From: Roseomonas mucosa ATCC BAA-692
Lineage (GTDB): Bacteria; Pseudomonadota; Alphaproteobacteria; Acetobacterales; Acetobacteraceae
Direction: 5' to 3'
NCBI RefSeq assembly: GCF_000622225.1
Contig: NZ_JHWD01000025.1
Span: forward strand, 1 to 49,883
Length of the DNA: 49,883 bases
Each line of letters starts with the position of its first letter. Position 1 is the stretch's first letter. Below are positions 1 through 8,493 of this stretch, piece after piece. Below the pieces are notes generated by a model. It saw nothing but the letters and a program-made list of their open reading frames with translations. It was not told the DNA's origin and ran no database searches. Both the position numbers and the translations under genes were made by a program.

Positions 1-1
1 T

Positions 2-322
2 GCCGTGCCGCGGATCAGGATCGGCCATCGCGGCCGCCCACGGCAAAGGCCGGGCAAACTCCACGCCGATAAGGCCTACGACCACCGTCGCTGCCGCCGG
101 GAGTGCCGCGCCCGTGGCATCACCCCGCGCATCGCACGCCGTGGCATCGAGAGCAGCGCCCGCCTCGGACGACACCGCTGGGTGGTGGAGCGTACCTTCG
201 CCTGGCTCGCCCGCTACCGACGCCTGACCATCCGCTACGAGCGCCGCGCCGACATCCACCTCGCCTTCACCACACTCGCCTGCGCCCTCGTCTGCCTCGG
301 CCAGATTAGGCGGTTCTGTTAG
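2..322 (+). mobile_element. IS5-family transposase, C-terminal part (cut by window edge)
   Basis: This is the C-terminal third of a DDE transposase of the IS5 family; the reading frame is open to the window edge. Visible family marks are the second catalytic Asp in the segment LHADKAYD and the catalytic Glu in the segment RWVVERTFAWLARYRRL, followed by the usual basic tail. The stop is at 320-322. The bases just after the stop (about 313-332) may contain the right terminal inverted repeat, but the partner end is outside the window, so this cannot be confirmed. Whether the element is intact cannot be judged. Confidence 0.85.
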
Positions 323-410
323 GCGCTCTAAGGCCTGGGATCATGAAAATCGCACCGCGCCGCAACGAAAGAGACAGGCGGATGCTTCAGGGGGTGAGGA
401 CAAGAACGGC

Positions 411-1580
411 ATGCGCTCTTTCCGCATTCTGACCAGCCTGCTCCTCTTTGGCGGCTCGCCGAGCCTGGCGGCCATGACGCCGTGGCAGGATGTCCACGCG
501 GCCAAGCCGGACCGGCCAGCGCCGGAAGCGGCCCCGCTGGCGGTTCCGGACAGGCTGGCCCTGGCCGCCGTCCCCTGGTCCGCCAGCCTGCCGGAAAACC
601 TGCCGGCGCTGGAGCAGGAGCGTGCCGCGCTCCAGGAACGCCTCGCACAGATCGGCCTGACGATCGACCGCATCCTGGCGGGTGTGGTGATGACGGCACG
701 GAAGGCCGATCCCTGGGGCCCAGCCCGGGAGAGCGACCCCGCTCCGCTGCTGGAGGCACTGGGCCAGGAACGGCAGCTGATCCTCGACCGGCTGGGGCAG
801 GTGGACCGCAAATCCCTGCTGCTGGCCACCACGACTTCCTTGCCGGCCCGCGCGGCCCCGCGGGATCCGGATGCCGATCTCCTGGCCGGGACGGACCCGG
901 CGCCGGGGCAGGAGGATGCCGAAACGCCGGAGGCCCTGATGGCGCGAGTCGATCGCCTGGGTGCCGCCATGGACCGTCTGCTGGCCAGCATCGAGGCACC
1001 ACCGGAAAGCCAGGAGCGCGGCGGTGCCAGTGGAGAGGAACTGCTGAAGCGGCTCTATGCGCTGCGGGACGCGCAGACACGGCTGCTGGAACGGATCGCC
1101 CGGATCGAGGCGCCCCCCATCCCGCTCCCACCACCAAGTCCACCGGAGGAACGGCTGGCCTCGGCACCGTCGGGCGACGGCCCGGTCCTGGCACCGGCTC
1201 CTGCGGCCGACGCAGCGGAAGAAGCGGCCCCAGCCGGGGAAACGCAGGTCCTGCCGCCCCTCTTCGCCGTGGCGGAACCAGAACCTCCGGCGGAAAAACG
1301 GCTGGTGGAGAAGCCACTCGTGGAAACGCCCGCGCAGGCACCCGCCGCACCACCGGTCCTCGTTGCAGGGCCGGCCGTCCCGCCGCCGCCCCCGTCCCCG
1401 GTCCAGGCCATCGCCCCTTCGGCCCCAGCCGCCCTGCCGGTTCGGGACAGCGCCCCGGCGTCCCGCGAGGCAAGGCTGATACCCGCCCTGCGCTGCCGGA
1501 TACTGTTGCAGCGGGCTCAGCTGGGTGAGGAACTGACCCTGGTCGAGCGCAAGGACCTCCGAGGCGCCTGCGTGACGTGA
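411..1580 (+). CDS. Exported Ala/Pro-rich protein of unknown function
   Basis: Predicted 389-aa protein. The N-terminus looks like a signal peptide (a basic MRSFR start, a hydrophobic stretch to about residue 17, a possible cleavage site near SLAA). Residues about 60-160 contain helical, Gln/Glu/Leu-rich segments that could form short coiled coils (for example the region beginning PALEQERAALQERL). Residues about 230-360 are low-complexity Pro/Ala/Glu, as in a periplasmic spacer. The C-terminal 30 residues are more ordered and carry two Cys. A GGTGAGGA-like ribosome site lies about 11 nt upstream of the ATG. I do not recognise a family. Longer overlapping frames on both strands are GC-driven shadows. 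Confidence 0.6.
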   Translation: MRSFRILTSLLLFGGSPSLAAMTPWQDVHAAKPDRPAPEAAPLAVPDRLALAAVPWSASLPENLPALEQERAALQERLAQIGLTIDRILAGVVMTARKADPWGPARESDPAPLLEALGQERQLILDRLGQVDRKSLLLATTTSLPARAAPRDPDADLLAGTDPAPGQEDAETPEALMARVDRLGAAMDRLLASIEAPPESQERGGASGEELLKRLYALRDAQTRLLERIARIEAPPIPLPPPSPPEERLASAPSGDGPVLAPAPAADAAEEAAPAGETQVLPPLFAVAEPEPPAEKRLVEKPLVETPAQAPAAPPVLVAGPAVPPPPPSPVQAIAPSAPAALPVRDSAPASREARLIPALRCRILLQRAQLGEELTLVERKDLRGACVT

Positions 1581-1805
1581 CGCAGGGGCCCGGGGCAGGT
1601 CAGCGTGCGTGGCTGCAGGCAGCCCCCACGAAGCCGCCGACAGACAGTTTCGGCGCAGTGCCGGCGACCGGAATACCTTTCCGCACCGTGGCCGCCTCCG
1701 GTCCGATTGTGCCGCAGCCGACCAGCCGCAGCATGGGCCAGACGCCCCGGGGCAGCAGCCCCCGCATTCCTGCGCAGCCCGAAGGCTTTGCCCGGCGCAA
1801 GGAGG

Positions 1806-1922
1806 TCAGCCTTCCCCTTCCCTCAGGAAGCTACGAACGGCGAGCAGCACGAGAACGGCGGCCACCGTGCAGAACAGGCCACCCAGAATCGTGAAAAGGT
1901 CCCCAAGCGGAATCGTATCCAT
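1806..1922 (-). CDS. Small single-span membrane protein (38 aa)
   Basis: A 38-residue ORF beginning MDTIPLGDLFTILGG, with one hydrophobic span (about residues 8-29, LFTILGG to VLLAV) and a charged tail (RSFLREGEG). The arrangement (acidic outside start, one span, basic then acidic cytoplasmic end) is typical of bacterial small membrane proteins. A purine-rich GGGGGAGAGGAG lies about 15 nt upstream of the ATG, a little far for a standard ribosome site. Its function is unknown. Codon choice is GC-biased at third positions, which supports coding. Confidence 0.45.
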   Translation of the reverse strand: MDTIPLGDLFTILGGLFCTVAAVLVLLAVRSFLREGEG

Positions 1923-2225
1923 GGCGCGGAAATGGGGCTCCTCTCCCCCGTTTAACTATGGCTTTTGCTGCATGGCAGCCGTTCGGCCATGCAGGCCTTG
2001 CGTCACGGCCCTGTGACATGCCGAAGGCGGATGAAGACTTCCGGACGGGCCCGGCGGACCGCACTCATTGTCCTGGCTTTCTGGACCGGCATGGCCTGGC
2101 GCGTCAGTGACGCCGGACACAGGCGCGTCGGTGGATCTCATCGGGATGGATGGCGTGCGATCGCAGCCGGGGTGGCGGCAACTCCTGGCCTGAACCGCCG
2201 CCGCTGTCACAGGCTGCGAAGCGCC
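1923..2225. other. Non-coding stretch with one hairpin
   Basis: No convincing gene was found here on either strand. At 1969-1993 there is an 8-bp inverted repeat (TGCATGGC / GCCATGCA) with a 9-nt loop. It lies 47-71 nt upstream of the start of the 38-aa membrane protein and would be in its leader RNA if transcribed from further right. Plus-strand frames through this region continue as shadows into the molybdoenzyme gene. Confidence 0.4.
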
Positions 2226-2378
2226 TCAGCACCAGTCACCGGAACCAGGGTCACCGGGGCCGCCGCAGCCACCGCACCAGTTGAGGCCAAGCGGGCCACA
2301 GCCATCGGGCGACAGACTTCCCGCCATCGGCACGAGGGCCAGAACCCCGAACAGGCGACACCTACTATGCACCAGCAT
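2226..2378 (-). CDS. Putative Cys/Gly-rich exported peptide (50 aa)
   Basis: A 50-residue ORF with a basic, hydrophobic N-terminus (MLVHSRCRLFGVLALVPMAG) that resembles a signal peptide or membrane anchor. It is followed by a short Gly/Cys/Pro-rich tail with the clusters DGCGPLG, WCGGCGG and a final DWC. There are five Cys in 50 residues, four of them in the last 24. A GAGGT ribosome site sits 6 nt before the chosen ATG; a longer start 12 nt upstream (MRSYMLV...) has a weaker site. It lies between the end of the molybdoenzyme gene and the 38-aa membrane protein on the same strand. The function is unknown, and it could be a chance ORF. Confidence 0.4.
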   Translation of the reverse strand: MLVHSRCRLFGVLALVPMAGSLSPDGCGPLGLNWCGGCGGPGDPGSGDWC

Positions 2379-2593
2379 GTACGACCTCATGTCCACCCGG
2401 CCTTCCGGGTTGTCCGGACATGGAACGCTGCAAAGGCGGCAAATATCGGCAAAGCACGGCCACAGAGCCGACAAGTATCGGTGAGCCCGGATATCCACTT
2501 TTCATTTCGGACCCGGATGATGGGAAAGGCCGACGGGGCCACCCCGCCCTTCCCCGGCCTCGTGGCCAGGGTGGCGGCCCCGCCGCGCGTCCT

Positions 2594-4918
2594 TCAGCCG
2601 CCGGGCGGATCGAAGGCGCGGACCGGCGGCAGGTTGCCGGTGAAGCGCTCCACCTCAACCGCGGTAAGCTGGCCGGTGCAGCCCTGCGCCAGGGCGGAGG
2701 TGCCGGCATCCCGCGTCAGCACGTTGGGATTGCCATGGACGCAGAGCGGCGCCTCCTCCTCCGGGTCGGCCGGATCGTACCAGGCGCCGGTGGGGAGCTG
2801 CACCACGCCCGGCCGCACATCCTCCGTCACCACCACCGCCGCGAGGCAGGCGCCGCGGGCGTTGAAGAGGCGGACGATATCGCCCTCCGCGATGCCCCGC
2901 GCCGCCGCGTCCAGCGGATGCATCCGCGCCACCTCCCGCCCGCGATGCTTGGCGCCCGCGCTGTGGCCGCCGAAGTCGAGCTGGCTGTGCAGCCGCGTCG
3001 CGGGTTGGTTCGCCACCAGGAAAAGCGGCGCCCCGGGGCGGGGCGCGTCCTCGGGCGGCAGCCAGGCGGGATGACCGGGGCAATCGGCCTCGCCATAGGA
3101 ATCGATGGTGCGGGAGAAGACCTCGATGCGGCCCGAGGGGGTGGGCAGCGGGTTCGCCACCGGGTCCTCGCGGAAGCGGCGCAGCTCGCCGCCATCGTCG
3201 GGCTCCTGCGGCAGGGTCAGGCTGCCCGCCTCCCAGAACCGCGCGAAATCCGGGGCCGGCAGCCCCTTTTCCTCCAACCCCCTGCGGGTGCGCTCGTAGA
3301 GATGCTCCAGCCATTGGCGGGCATCGCGGCCCTCGGTGAATTCCGCGCCCCGGCCCAGGCGCTCCGCCAGCCCGGCGAAGATCGCGTAATCGTCCCGCGC
3401 CTCGCCATGGGGCTCGGCCACCTTGTGCATGGCCACCATCAGCGGATCGTTGGAGCTGGCGCCGATATCCTCGCGCTCCAGCGTCATGGTGCAGGGCAGG
3501 ACAATGTCGGCGTGCCGCGCCGTGGCGGTCCAGGCCATCTCGTGCACCACCAGCGTGTCCACCCCGGCGAAGGCACGGCGCAGGCGGTTCAGGTCCTGGT
3601 GATGGTGGAAGGGGTTGCCGCCCGCCCAGTAGACGAGGCGGATATCCGGATAGGTCCGCGTCTGTCCGTTGTAGCGATAGGTCCCGCCCGGGTTCAGCAG
3701 CATGTCGGAGATGCGCGCCACAGGGATGTAGTCGGCGACGCGGTTGCGCCCCTGCGCCAGCGTCGGCAGCGGCACCGCGCTGTTGCGGCGGCCGTAATAG
3801 CCGATGGCGCCCAGCGCATAGCCGTAGCCGCCGCCCGGCAGGCCGATCTGCCCCAGCGCGGCGGCCAGGACGGCACCCATCCAGACGGGCTGCTCGCCAT
3901 GCTCGGCGCGCTGCAGGGAATGGGCCACCACGACCAGCACGCGCCTGCCGTGCAGGCGGCGGGCCAGGGCACGGATCTCCTCCGCCGGAATACCGGCGAT
4001 CGGGGCGGCCCAGTCGGCATCCTTGGGCTGGCCATCCGCCTCGCCCGTCAGGTAACGCTCGAAGACCGCCCAGCCCTCGGTGTGGCGGTCGAGGAAGGCA
4101 CGGTCATGCAGCCCCTCCGCCACCAGCGTATGCACCAGGGCCAGCATCAGCGCGGTGTCACTGCCGGGGATGTTGGCGATCCATTCGGCGCCGGCCTCCG
4201 GCGGCAGGTCGCTGCGCAGCGGGCCGACCAGCAGGAAGTCGCAGCCCCGGGCGCGGGCGCGGGCCATGGCACCGCGCTCGACATGCTGGCTGATGCTGCC
4301 GCCCGCCACCATGCTGTTCTTCAGCGCCATGCCGCCGAAGGCGATCACCGCCTCGGTATGCTCCGCGATCTGTTCCCAGGTGACGTTGCGGCGGGTCAAA
4401 TCCTCGTAGCTGCCCAGCACATGCGGCACGATCACGCTGGCCGCGCCGGAGCTGTAGGTGTTCACCGAGCGCACATAGCCGCCCATGGCGATGTTCAGGA
4501 AGCGGTGGACCTGGCTCTGCGCGTGATGGAAGCGGCCGGCGCTGGCCCAGCCATAGGAGCCGCCGAAGACCGCCCCGGGCCCGTGCGTGTCACGGATGCG
4601 GCCCAGCTCGGCACCCAGCCGGTCCAGCACCTCGTCCCAGGAAACCGCGACGAACCCGTCCCGCCCACGCCGGCCGTCCGGGCCGGGGCCGCGCTCCAGC
4701 CAGCCGCGCCGGACCATGGGCCGGGCAATGCGGGCACGGTGGCGCAGGGCGGCGGGGAAGTTGCCGATGATCCCGTTCGGATCGGGATCGCCCGCATAGG
4801 GGCGGACGGCGAGCGCGCCGTCCCGCAACCGGGCCGAGAAGACACCCCAATGGGAGGTATGCGGCAGGAAGCCGTCCCCGGCGAGGCTGACCGGCGGCAG
4901 TTCGGCGGCGTCCGACAT
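2594..4918 (-). CDS. Molybdopterin-dependent oxidoreductase, BisC/TorA-like (DMSO reductase family)
   Basis: 774-aa protein of the DMSO reductase superfamily, in the branch that holds biotin sulfoxide reductase and TMAO reductase. The segment GGSYGW at residues 119-124 supplies the expected Mo-ligand Ser. There is no N-terminal Cys cluster for a 4Fe-4S centre, which fits this branch. The C-terminal molybdopterin dinucleotide-binding domain is present (LFLVANQPATRLHSQLDFGG; final region VLTRDAGTSALAQGCTGQL). No Tat or Sec signal is seen, so it probably acts in the cytoplasm. Family roles are reduction of S- or N-oxides such as biotin or methionine sulfoxide; the substrate cannot be read from sequence. 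The chosen ATG has a GAAAGGA site about 6 nt upstream; an ATG two codons earlier overlaps that site. No partner cytochrome or chaperone gene is adjacent. Confidence 0.9.
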   Translation of the reverse strand: MSDAAELPPVSLAGDGFLPHTSHWGVFSARLRDGALAVRPYAGDPDPNGIIGNFPAALRHRARIARPMVRRGWLERGPGPDGRRGRDGFVAVSWDEVLDRLGAELGRIRDTHGPGAVFGGSYGWASAGRFHHAQSQVHRFLNIAMGGYVRSVNTYSSGAASVIVPHVLGSYEDLTRRNVTWEQIAEHTEAVIAFGGMALKNSMVAGGSISQHVERGAMARARARGCDFLLVGPLRSDLPPEAGAEWIANIPGSDTALMLALVHTLVAEGLHDRAFLDRHTEGWAVFERYLTGEADGQPKDADWAAPIAGIPAEEIRALARRLHGRRVLVVVAHSLQRAEHGEQPVWMGAVLAAALGQIGLPGGGYGYALGAIGYYGRRNSAVPLPTLAQGRNRVADYIPVARISDMLLNPGGTYRYNGQTRTYPDIRLVYWAGGNPFHHHQDLNRLRRAFAGVDTLVVHEMAWTATARHADIVLPCTMTLEREDIGASSNDPLMVAMHKVAEPHGEARDDYAIFAGLAERLGRGAEFTEGRDARQWLEHLYERTRRGLEEKGLPAPDFARFWEAGSLTLPQEPDDGGELRRFREDPVANPLPTPSGRIEVFSRTIDSYGEADCPGHPAWLPPEDAPRPGAPLFLVANQPATRLHSQLDFGGHSAGAKHRGREVARMHPLDAAARGIAEGDIVRLFNARGACLAAVVVTEDVRPGVVQLPTGAWYDPADPEEEAPLCVHGNPNVLTRDAGTSALAQGCTGQLTAVEVERFTGNLPPVRAFDPPGG

Positions 4919-5169
4919 GGGCATCCTTTCGTGACGCCTTGGCGGCCGGATGAGGCTTCCGGGGCGAGGGGCGACATGCAATCCGGGTGCCCTTTTGGCG
5001 CCGGACGCGGCACAGGTCCATCGCAAGTGCGGCATGGCGGCCGTTCCGGGACGTTCCGGCGCCACCCCATCACAACCGGCGGAGAAAGGGGGCCGGCGGA
5101 GCGGGCGACCTATCCCCGGCGATGGCGGCCATCCCCATCTGCATGGCCTTGAGCAGGGAGCGCACCCGC

Positions 5170-5445
5170 ATGAAGACGGAAGAGGAGGAATGCACCCCGG
5201 TCCCCGGGCGCCAGGAGGCGATCCACCGGACCCGGGTCCTGGCCAGCCTGGTAGAGGAGCAATTGCTCGACCACCCCGCCCTCGCCAACAACTTCTTCTG
5301 GCGCAACAAGGTCGAGCAGGCGCTCGACGCCCTGGGCGACCTCGCCGCCGCGCTGGAGGCCGAGGCACCCCGCCAATGGCTGGCCGAAGCGCCGGCAGGG
5401 CGCAGCCAGGTGTCCGGCGTAACGGTGTCCCGCGCCAGGCTCTGA
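5170..5445 (+). CDS. Small hypothetical protein (91 aa)
   Basis: A 91-aa, mostly acidic protein beginning MKTEEEECTPVPGRQ, with a central helical segment (TRVLASLVEEQLLDHPAL; VEQALDALGDLAAALEAEA). The composition differs from the shadow ORFs around it (few Arg/Pro runs), which supports coding. An AGGGAGC site lies 9 nt upstream; an in-frame ATG at 5143 would add nine residues (MALSRERTR). It is divergent from the molybdoenzyme gene, and the 250 nt between them probably hold both promoters. No family is recognised. Confidence 0.55.
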   Translation: MKTEEEECTPVPGRQEAIHRTRVLASLVEEQLLDHPALANNFFWRNKVEQALDALGDLAAALEAEAPRQWLAEAPAGRSQVSGVTVSRARL

Positions 5446-5668
5446 AGACCGGCAGTACCACGGCGTCCCCGCCCCTTCCCCGCACCCGGCGCGAGACCGG
5501 ATGCGTCCCTTTGGGCGCGACAAGCCCGCCGCGTGGGCGCAGAATGCGGCACAGGCACGGGGCGCGCAGGCCGTCCCCGGAGACCCCGTGACGTCGGGAG
5601 GCGAGGCATTGCAGCCGGGTTCCTGGAACCGCTCGAACACCTTCTGGCCGGTGCAGAACGGCTGGAGG

Positions 5669-6403
5669 ATGCTGTTCCGGTCGGAACCAAACGAGATCCA
5701 GTTCGGCCTGACCCTGGCCTTCATCGCCGGGGCCATCAATGCCGGCGGCTTCATGATCGTGGGACAGTACACCTCCCACATGTCGGGCATCGTTTCGGCC
5801 ATGGCGGACGGCGCTGCGGTCGGCGCCTGGACCGTGCTCCTCGCCGGGCTGACGGCACTCTGCTCCTTCCTGGGCGGCGCAGCCTGCTCGGCCATCCTCA
5901 TCAACTGGTGCCGGCGGCATCACGCGCGTAGCCAGTATGCCTTGCCTCTGTTGCTGGAAGCCCTGCTCGTGGCCGGCTTCGGCCTGCTGGGCGAGCAGTT
6001 GCCTCCAGGCATCGCCATCGCGGTGATGGTGCCGCTGCTCTGCTTCCTGATGGGGCTGCAGAACGCCACCATCACCAAGATCTCCGGCGCACGGATTCGC
6101 ACCACCCATGTCACCGGCATCGTCACCGATATCGGGATCGAACTCGGTAAGCTCTGCTACTGGAACATCCGCGTGACCGAGGCGAACGCCCCCCATGTAC
6201 GGGCGGACCGCGCCAAGCTGCGCCTGCTGTCCAGCTTCCTGGGCTGCTTCTTCGTGGGCGGGGTCCTGGGTGCGGTCGGCTTCAGCCATATCGGGCTGAT
6301 CGCCTTCCTGCCGCTCTCGGTTTTGCTTCTGCTGCTCGCCAGCGCCGTCGTCCAGCCCGCGCTGACACCGGCCGCGATGCAGGCGTCCCGACAGCAGGAT
6401 TGA
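5669..6403 (+). CDS. YoaK/DUF1275-family membrane protein
   Basis: 244-aa polytopic inner-membrane protein of the DUF1275 (YoaK) family. The opening hydrophobic segment FGLTLAFIAGAINAGGFMIVGQYTSHMSG and the central MGLQNATITKISGARIRTTHVTGIVTDIGIELG are characteristic of this family. About six membrane spans are visible. The biochemical role is unknown; transport has been suggested for relatives. Start choice is uncertain: the ATG used here is immediately preceded by GGAGG, too close to serve it, whereas an in-frame TTG at 5609 has a GGGAGGCGAGG site at good spacing and would add 20 residues. Confidence 0.85.
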   Translation: MLFRSEPNEIQFGLTLAFIAGAINAGGFMIVGQYTSHMSGIVSAMADGAAVGAWTVLLAGLTALCSFLGGAACSAILINWCRRHHARSQYALPLLLEALLVAGFGLLGEQLPPGIAIAVMVPLLCFLMGLQNATITKISGARIRTTHVTGIVTDIGIELGKLCYWNIRVTEANAPHVRADRAKLRLLSSFLGCFFVGGVLGAVGFSHIGLIAFLPLSVLLLLLASAVVQPALTPAAMQASRQQD

Positions 6404-6650
6404 CCCGATCGTCAGGAGTGAGGAACGATCACGGAATACAATCCCAGGTAGACATTCGACATTTCGCGTGCAACTTTTGTCGGGGCAGTACCGGGGATCC
6501 CGATGAGGCGTTGGCTGAAAAGATCTCCTCTCCCGCGCCGGGATGGCAAACCGGTCTCCGGGGTCTCCGCTCCCGGCCCAGCCTAGGCCGCACATGGCCT
6601 GGGGTCAGCGCCTGTTTCCGCCCGCCTTTTCCGCCGTTTCCCACAACGTG

Positions 6651-7073
6651 ATGCAGACTCCCAAAGTGAACGCACCCGGCCCGATCGACCAGGCCCGCCT
6701 GGACCACGCCGCCTATGACGTGCTGATCGTGGATGACGACGATCTGGTGCGCGCCACGCTCGCCTCCGTCCTGGAGGACGAAGGCTGGACCGTGCGCGAG
6801 GCCCGCGGCCCTTCCGAGGCCCTGAAAGCCTGCGGCGGGGCGGAACGCTGCCGCCTGCTGCTGACGGACATCAATCTCGGCATGGTGCAGGACGGCTTCG
6901 ACGTCGCCGCCATGCTGCGGCAGCGTTTCCCCGACCTGCCGGTCGTGTTCATCACCGGCCGCCCCTGGGTCTATGAGAACCGCCGCTTCGGCAGCCGGGA
7001 CCGGGCCCTTTCCAAGCCCCTGACCATGTCCTCGCTGGCCGAGACGGTGCGGGAGCTCATTCGGGCCGGCTGA
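6651..7073 (+). CDS. Stand-alone response regulator receiver
   Basis: 140-aa protein made of one CheY-like receiver domain and no output domain. The acidic pocket is DDDD at residues 28-31, the phosphoacceptor is Asp73 (LLLTDINLG), the conserved Thr is at residue 102 (VVFITGRP) and the conserved Lys is at residue 122 (ALSKPLT). All catalytic positions are therefore present. Receivers of this size usually relay phosphate or control a partner by direct binding. No histidine kinase is next to it. No clear ribosome site precedes the ATG; an in-frame ATG at 6597 is an alternative. Confidence 0.85.
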   Translation: MQTPKVNAPGPIDQARLDHAAYDVLIVDDDDLVRATLASVLEDEGWTVREARGPSEALKACGGAERCRLLLTDINLGMVQDGFDVAAMLRQRFPDLPVVFITGRPWVYENRRFGSRDRALSKPLTMSSLAETVRELIRAG

Positions 7074-7220
7074 GGCCCTGTCCGGCGGGCCGCCCCTCGC
7101 CTTTCGCCCCCGGCGATGTCGCGTTTCCCGTGCGAAGGGGGTAGACCTCCCGTCACCCGCCGCCACAATGCCGGCGATCCCGGGCCCCGGCGGCATCCCT
7201 GCGCCGCGGCCCGCCCGGAT

Positions 7221-7244
7221 GGCCCGCCTTGCGCAAGGCGGGCC
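7221..7244. promoter_or_regulatory. 24-bp perfect palindrome upstream of gcdH
   Basis: GGCCCGCCTTGC is followed directly by its reverse complement. The dyad ends about 11 nt before the ribosome site AAGGAGG of the glutaryl-CoA dehydrogenase gene. It could be an operator for an unseen regulator or a leader hairpin; there is no T tract, so a classical terminator for the upstream regulator gene is less likely. Confidence 0.4.
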
Positions 7245-7268
7245 GGCGTGAATCAAGGAGGAGCCCAC

Positions 7269-8477
7269 ATGAACGTCATCCCCGGTCACGAGTCGAAGGC
7301 CAAGGCGGCACGCCCCAGCTTCCAGTGGGATGACGCGCTGCTGCTGGAGGAGCAGCTCAACGAGGAGGAGCGCATGATCCGCGACGCGGCGCGCGCCTTC
7401 TGCCAGGACCGGCTGGCGCCGCGCATCCTGGAAGCCAACCGGCGCGAGCATTTCGACCGCGAGATCATGAACGAGTTCGGCGAGCAGGGTTTCCTCGGCG
7501 CGACGCTGGAGGGCTATGGCTGCGCCGGGGTCGGCTATGTCTCCTACGGGCTGATCTCGCGCGAGGTGGAGCGGGTCGACAGCGGCTACCGCTCCGCCTT
7601 CTCCGTGCAGTCCTCGCTGGTGATGTACCCGATCCACGCCTTCGGCTCCGAGGCACAGAAGGAGAAGTACCTGCCGAAGCTGCGCAGCGGCGAATGGGTC
7701 GGCTGCTTCGGCCTGACCGAGCCCGATGCCGGCTCCGACCCGAACTCCATGCGCACCCGCGCGCGGAAGGTCGATGGCGGCTACTCCGTCTCCGGCTCCA
7801 AGACCTGGATCAGCAACTCGCCCATCGCCGATGTCTTCGTTGTCTGGGCCAAGGACGACGAGGGGACCCTGCGCGGCTTCATCCTGGAGAAGGGGATGAA
7901 GGGCCTGACCGCCCCCAAGATCGAGGGCAAGTTCAGCCTGCGCGCCTCGGTCACCGGCATGATCATGATGGACGAGGTCTTCGTGCCCGAGGAGAACCGC
8001 CTGCCGGGGGTGAAGAGCTTCGCCGGGCCCTTCTCCTGCCTCAACCGCGCCCGCTACGGCATCTCCTGGGGCGTGCTGGGCGCGGCCGAGGACTGCTGGC
8101 ACCGCGCCCGCGACTACACCATGAACCGCGTCATGTTCGGCCGCCCCCTGGCGCAGACACAGCTGATCCAGAAGAAGCTCGCCGACATGCAGACGGAGAT
8201 CACGCTCGGCCTGCAGGCCTCGCTGCGCGTCGGCCGCCTGTTCGACGAGCACCGGGTGGCGCCGGAGATGATCTCCCTGGTCAAGCGCAACAACTGCGGC
8301 AAGGCGCTCGACATCGCCCGCATGGCCCGCGACATGCACGGCGGCAACGGCATCGTGGACGAGTACCACGTGATCCGCCACGCCATGAACCTGGAGACCG
8401 TGAACACCTACGAGGGCACGCACGACGTCCATGCGCTGATCCTGGGCCGTGCCCAGACCGGCCTGAACGCCTTCTGA
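7269..8477 (+). CDS. gcdH: Glutaryl-CoA dehydrogenase
   Basis: 402-aa FAD-dependent acyl-CoA dehydrogenase. Glutaryl-CoA dehydrogenase oxidises and decarboxylates glutaryl-CoA to crotonyl-CoA in lysine, tryptophan and glutarate breakdown. The family-typical FAD and substrate segments are visible ([36 protein letters not shown]). The C-terminal [19 protein letters not shown] carries the catalytic base Glu382; this motif and the overall length are those of GcdH rather than short-chain acyl-CoA dehydrogenases. A strong AAGGAGG site precedes the ATG. The next gene, a CoA-transferase 16 nt downstream, supports a glutarate activation and oxidation module. Confidence 0.93.
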   Translation: MNVIPGHESKAKAARPSFQWDDALLLEEQLNEEERMIRDAARAFCQDRLAPRILEANRREHFDREIMNEFGEQGFLGATLEGYGCAGVGYVSYGLISREVERVDSGYRSAFSVQSSLVMYPIHAFGSEAQKEKYLPKLRSGEWVGCFGLTEPDAGSDPNSMRTRARKVDGGYSVSGSKTWISNSPIADVFVVWAKDDEGTLRGFILEKGMKGLTAPKIEGKFSLRASVTGMIMMDEVFVPEENRLPGVKSFAGPFSCLNRARYGISWGVLGAAEDCWHRARDYTMNRVMFGRPLAQTQLIQKKLADMQTEITLGLQASLRVGRLFDEHRVAPEMISLVKRNNCGKALDIARMARDMHGGNGIVDEYHVIRHAMNLETVNTYEGTHDVHALILGRAQTGLNAF

Positions 8478-8493
8478 GCGGGCGGGCAGCAGC

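Noticed and set aside
1965-3074. Plus-strand ORF of 369 aa downstream of the exported Ala/Pro-rich protein
   Set aside because: Arg/Ala-rich composition, no ribosome site, and its second half is antisense to the molybdoenzyme.
2420-5152. Plus-strand frame of 910 aa over the molybdoenzyme gene
   Set aside because: Antisense to a protein with clear Mo-enzyme motifs; no family character of its own.
4925-6595. Upstream continuation of the molybdoenzyme frame
   Set aside because: The extension has no domain and overlaps two other supported genes; the ATG at 4918 has a good ribosome site.
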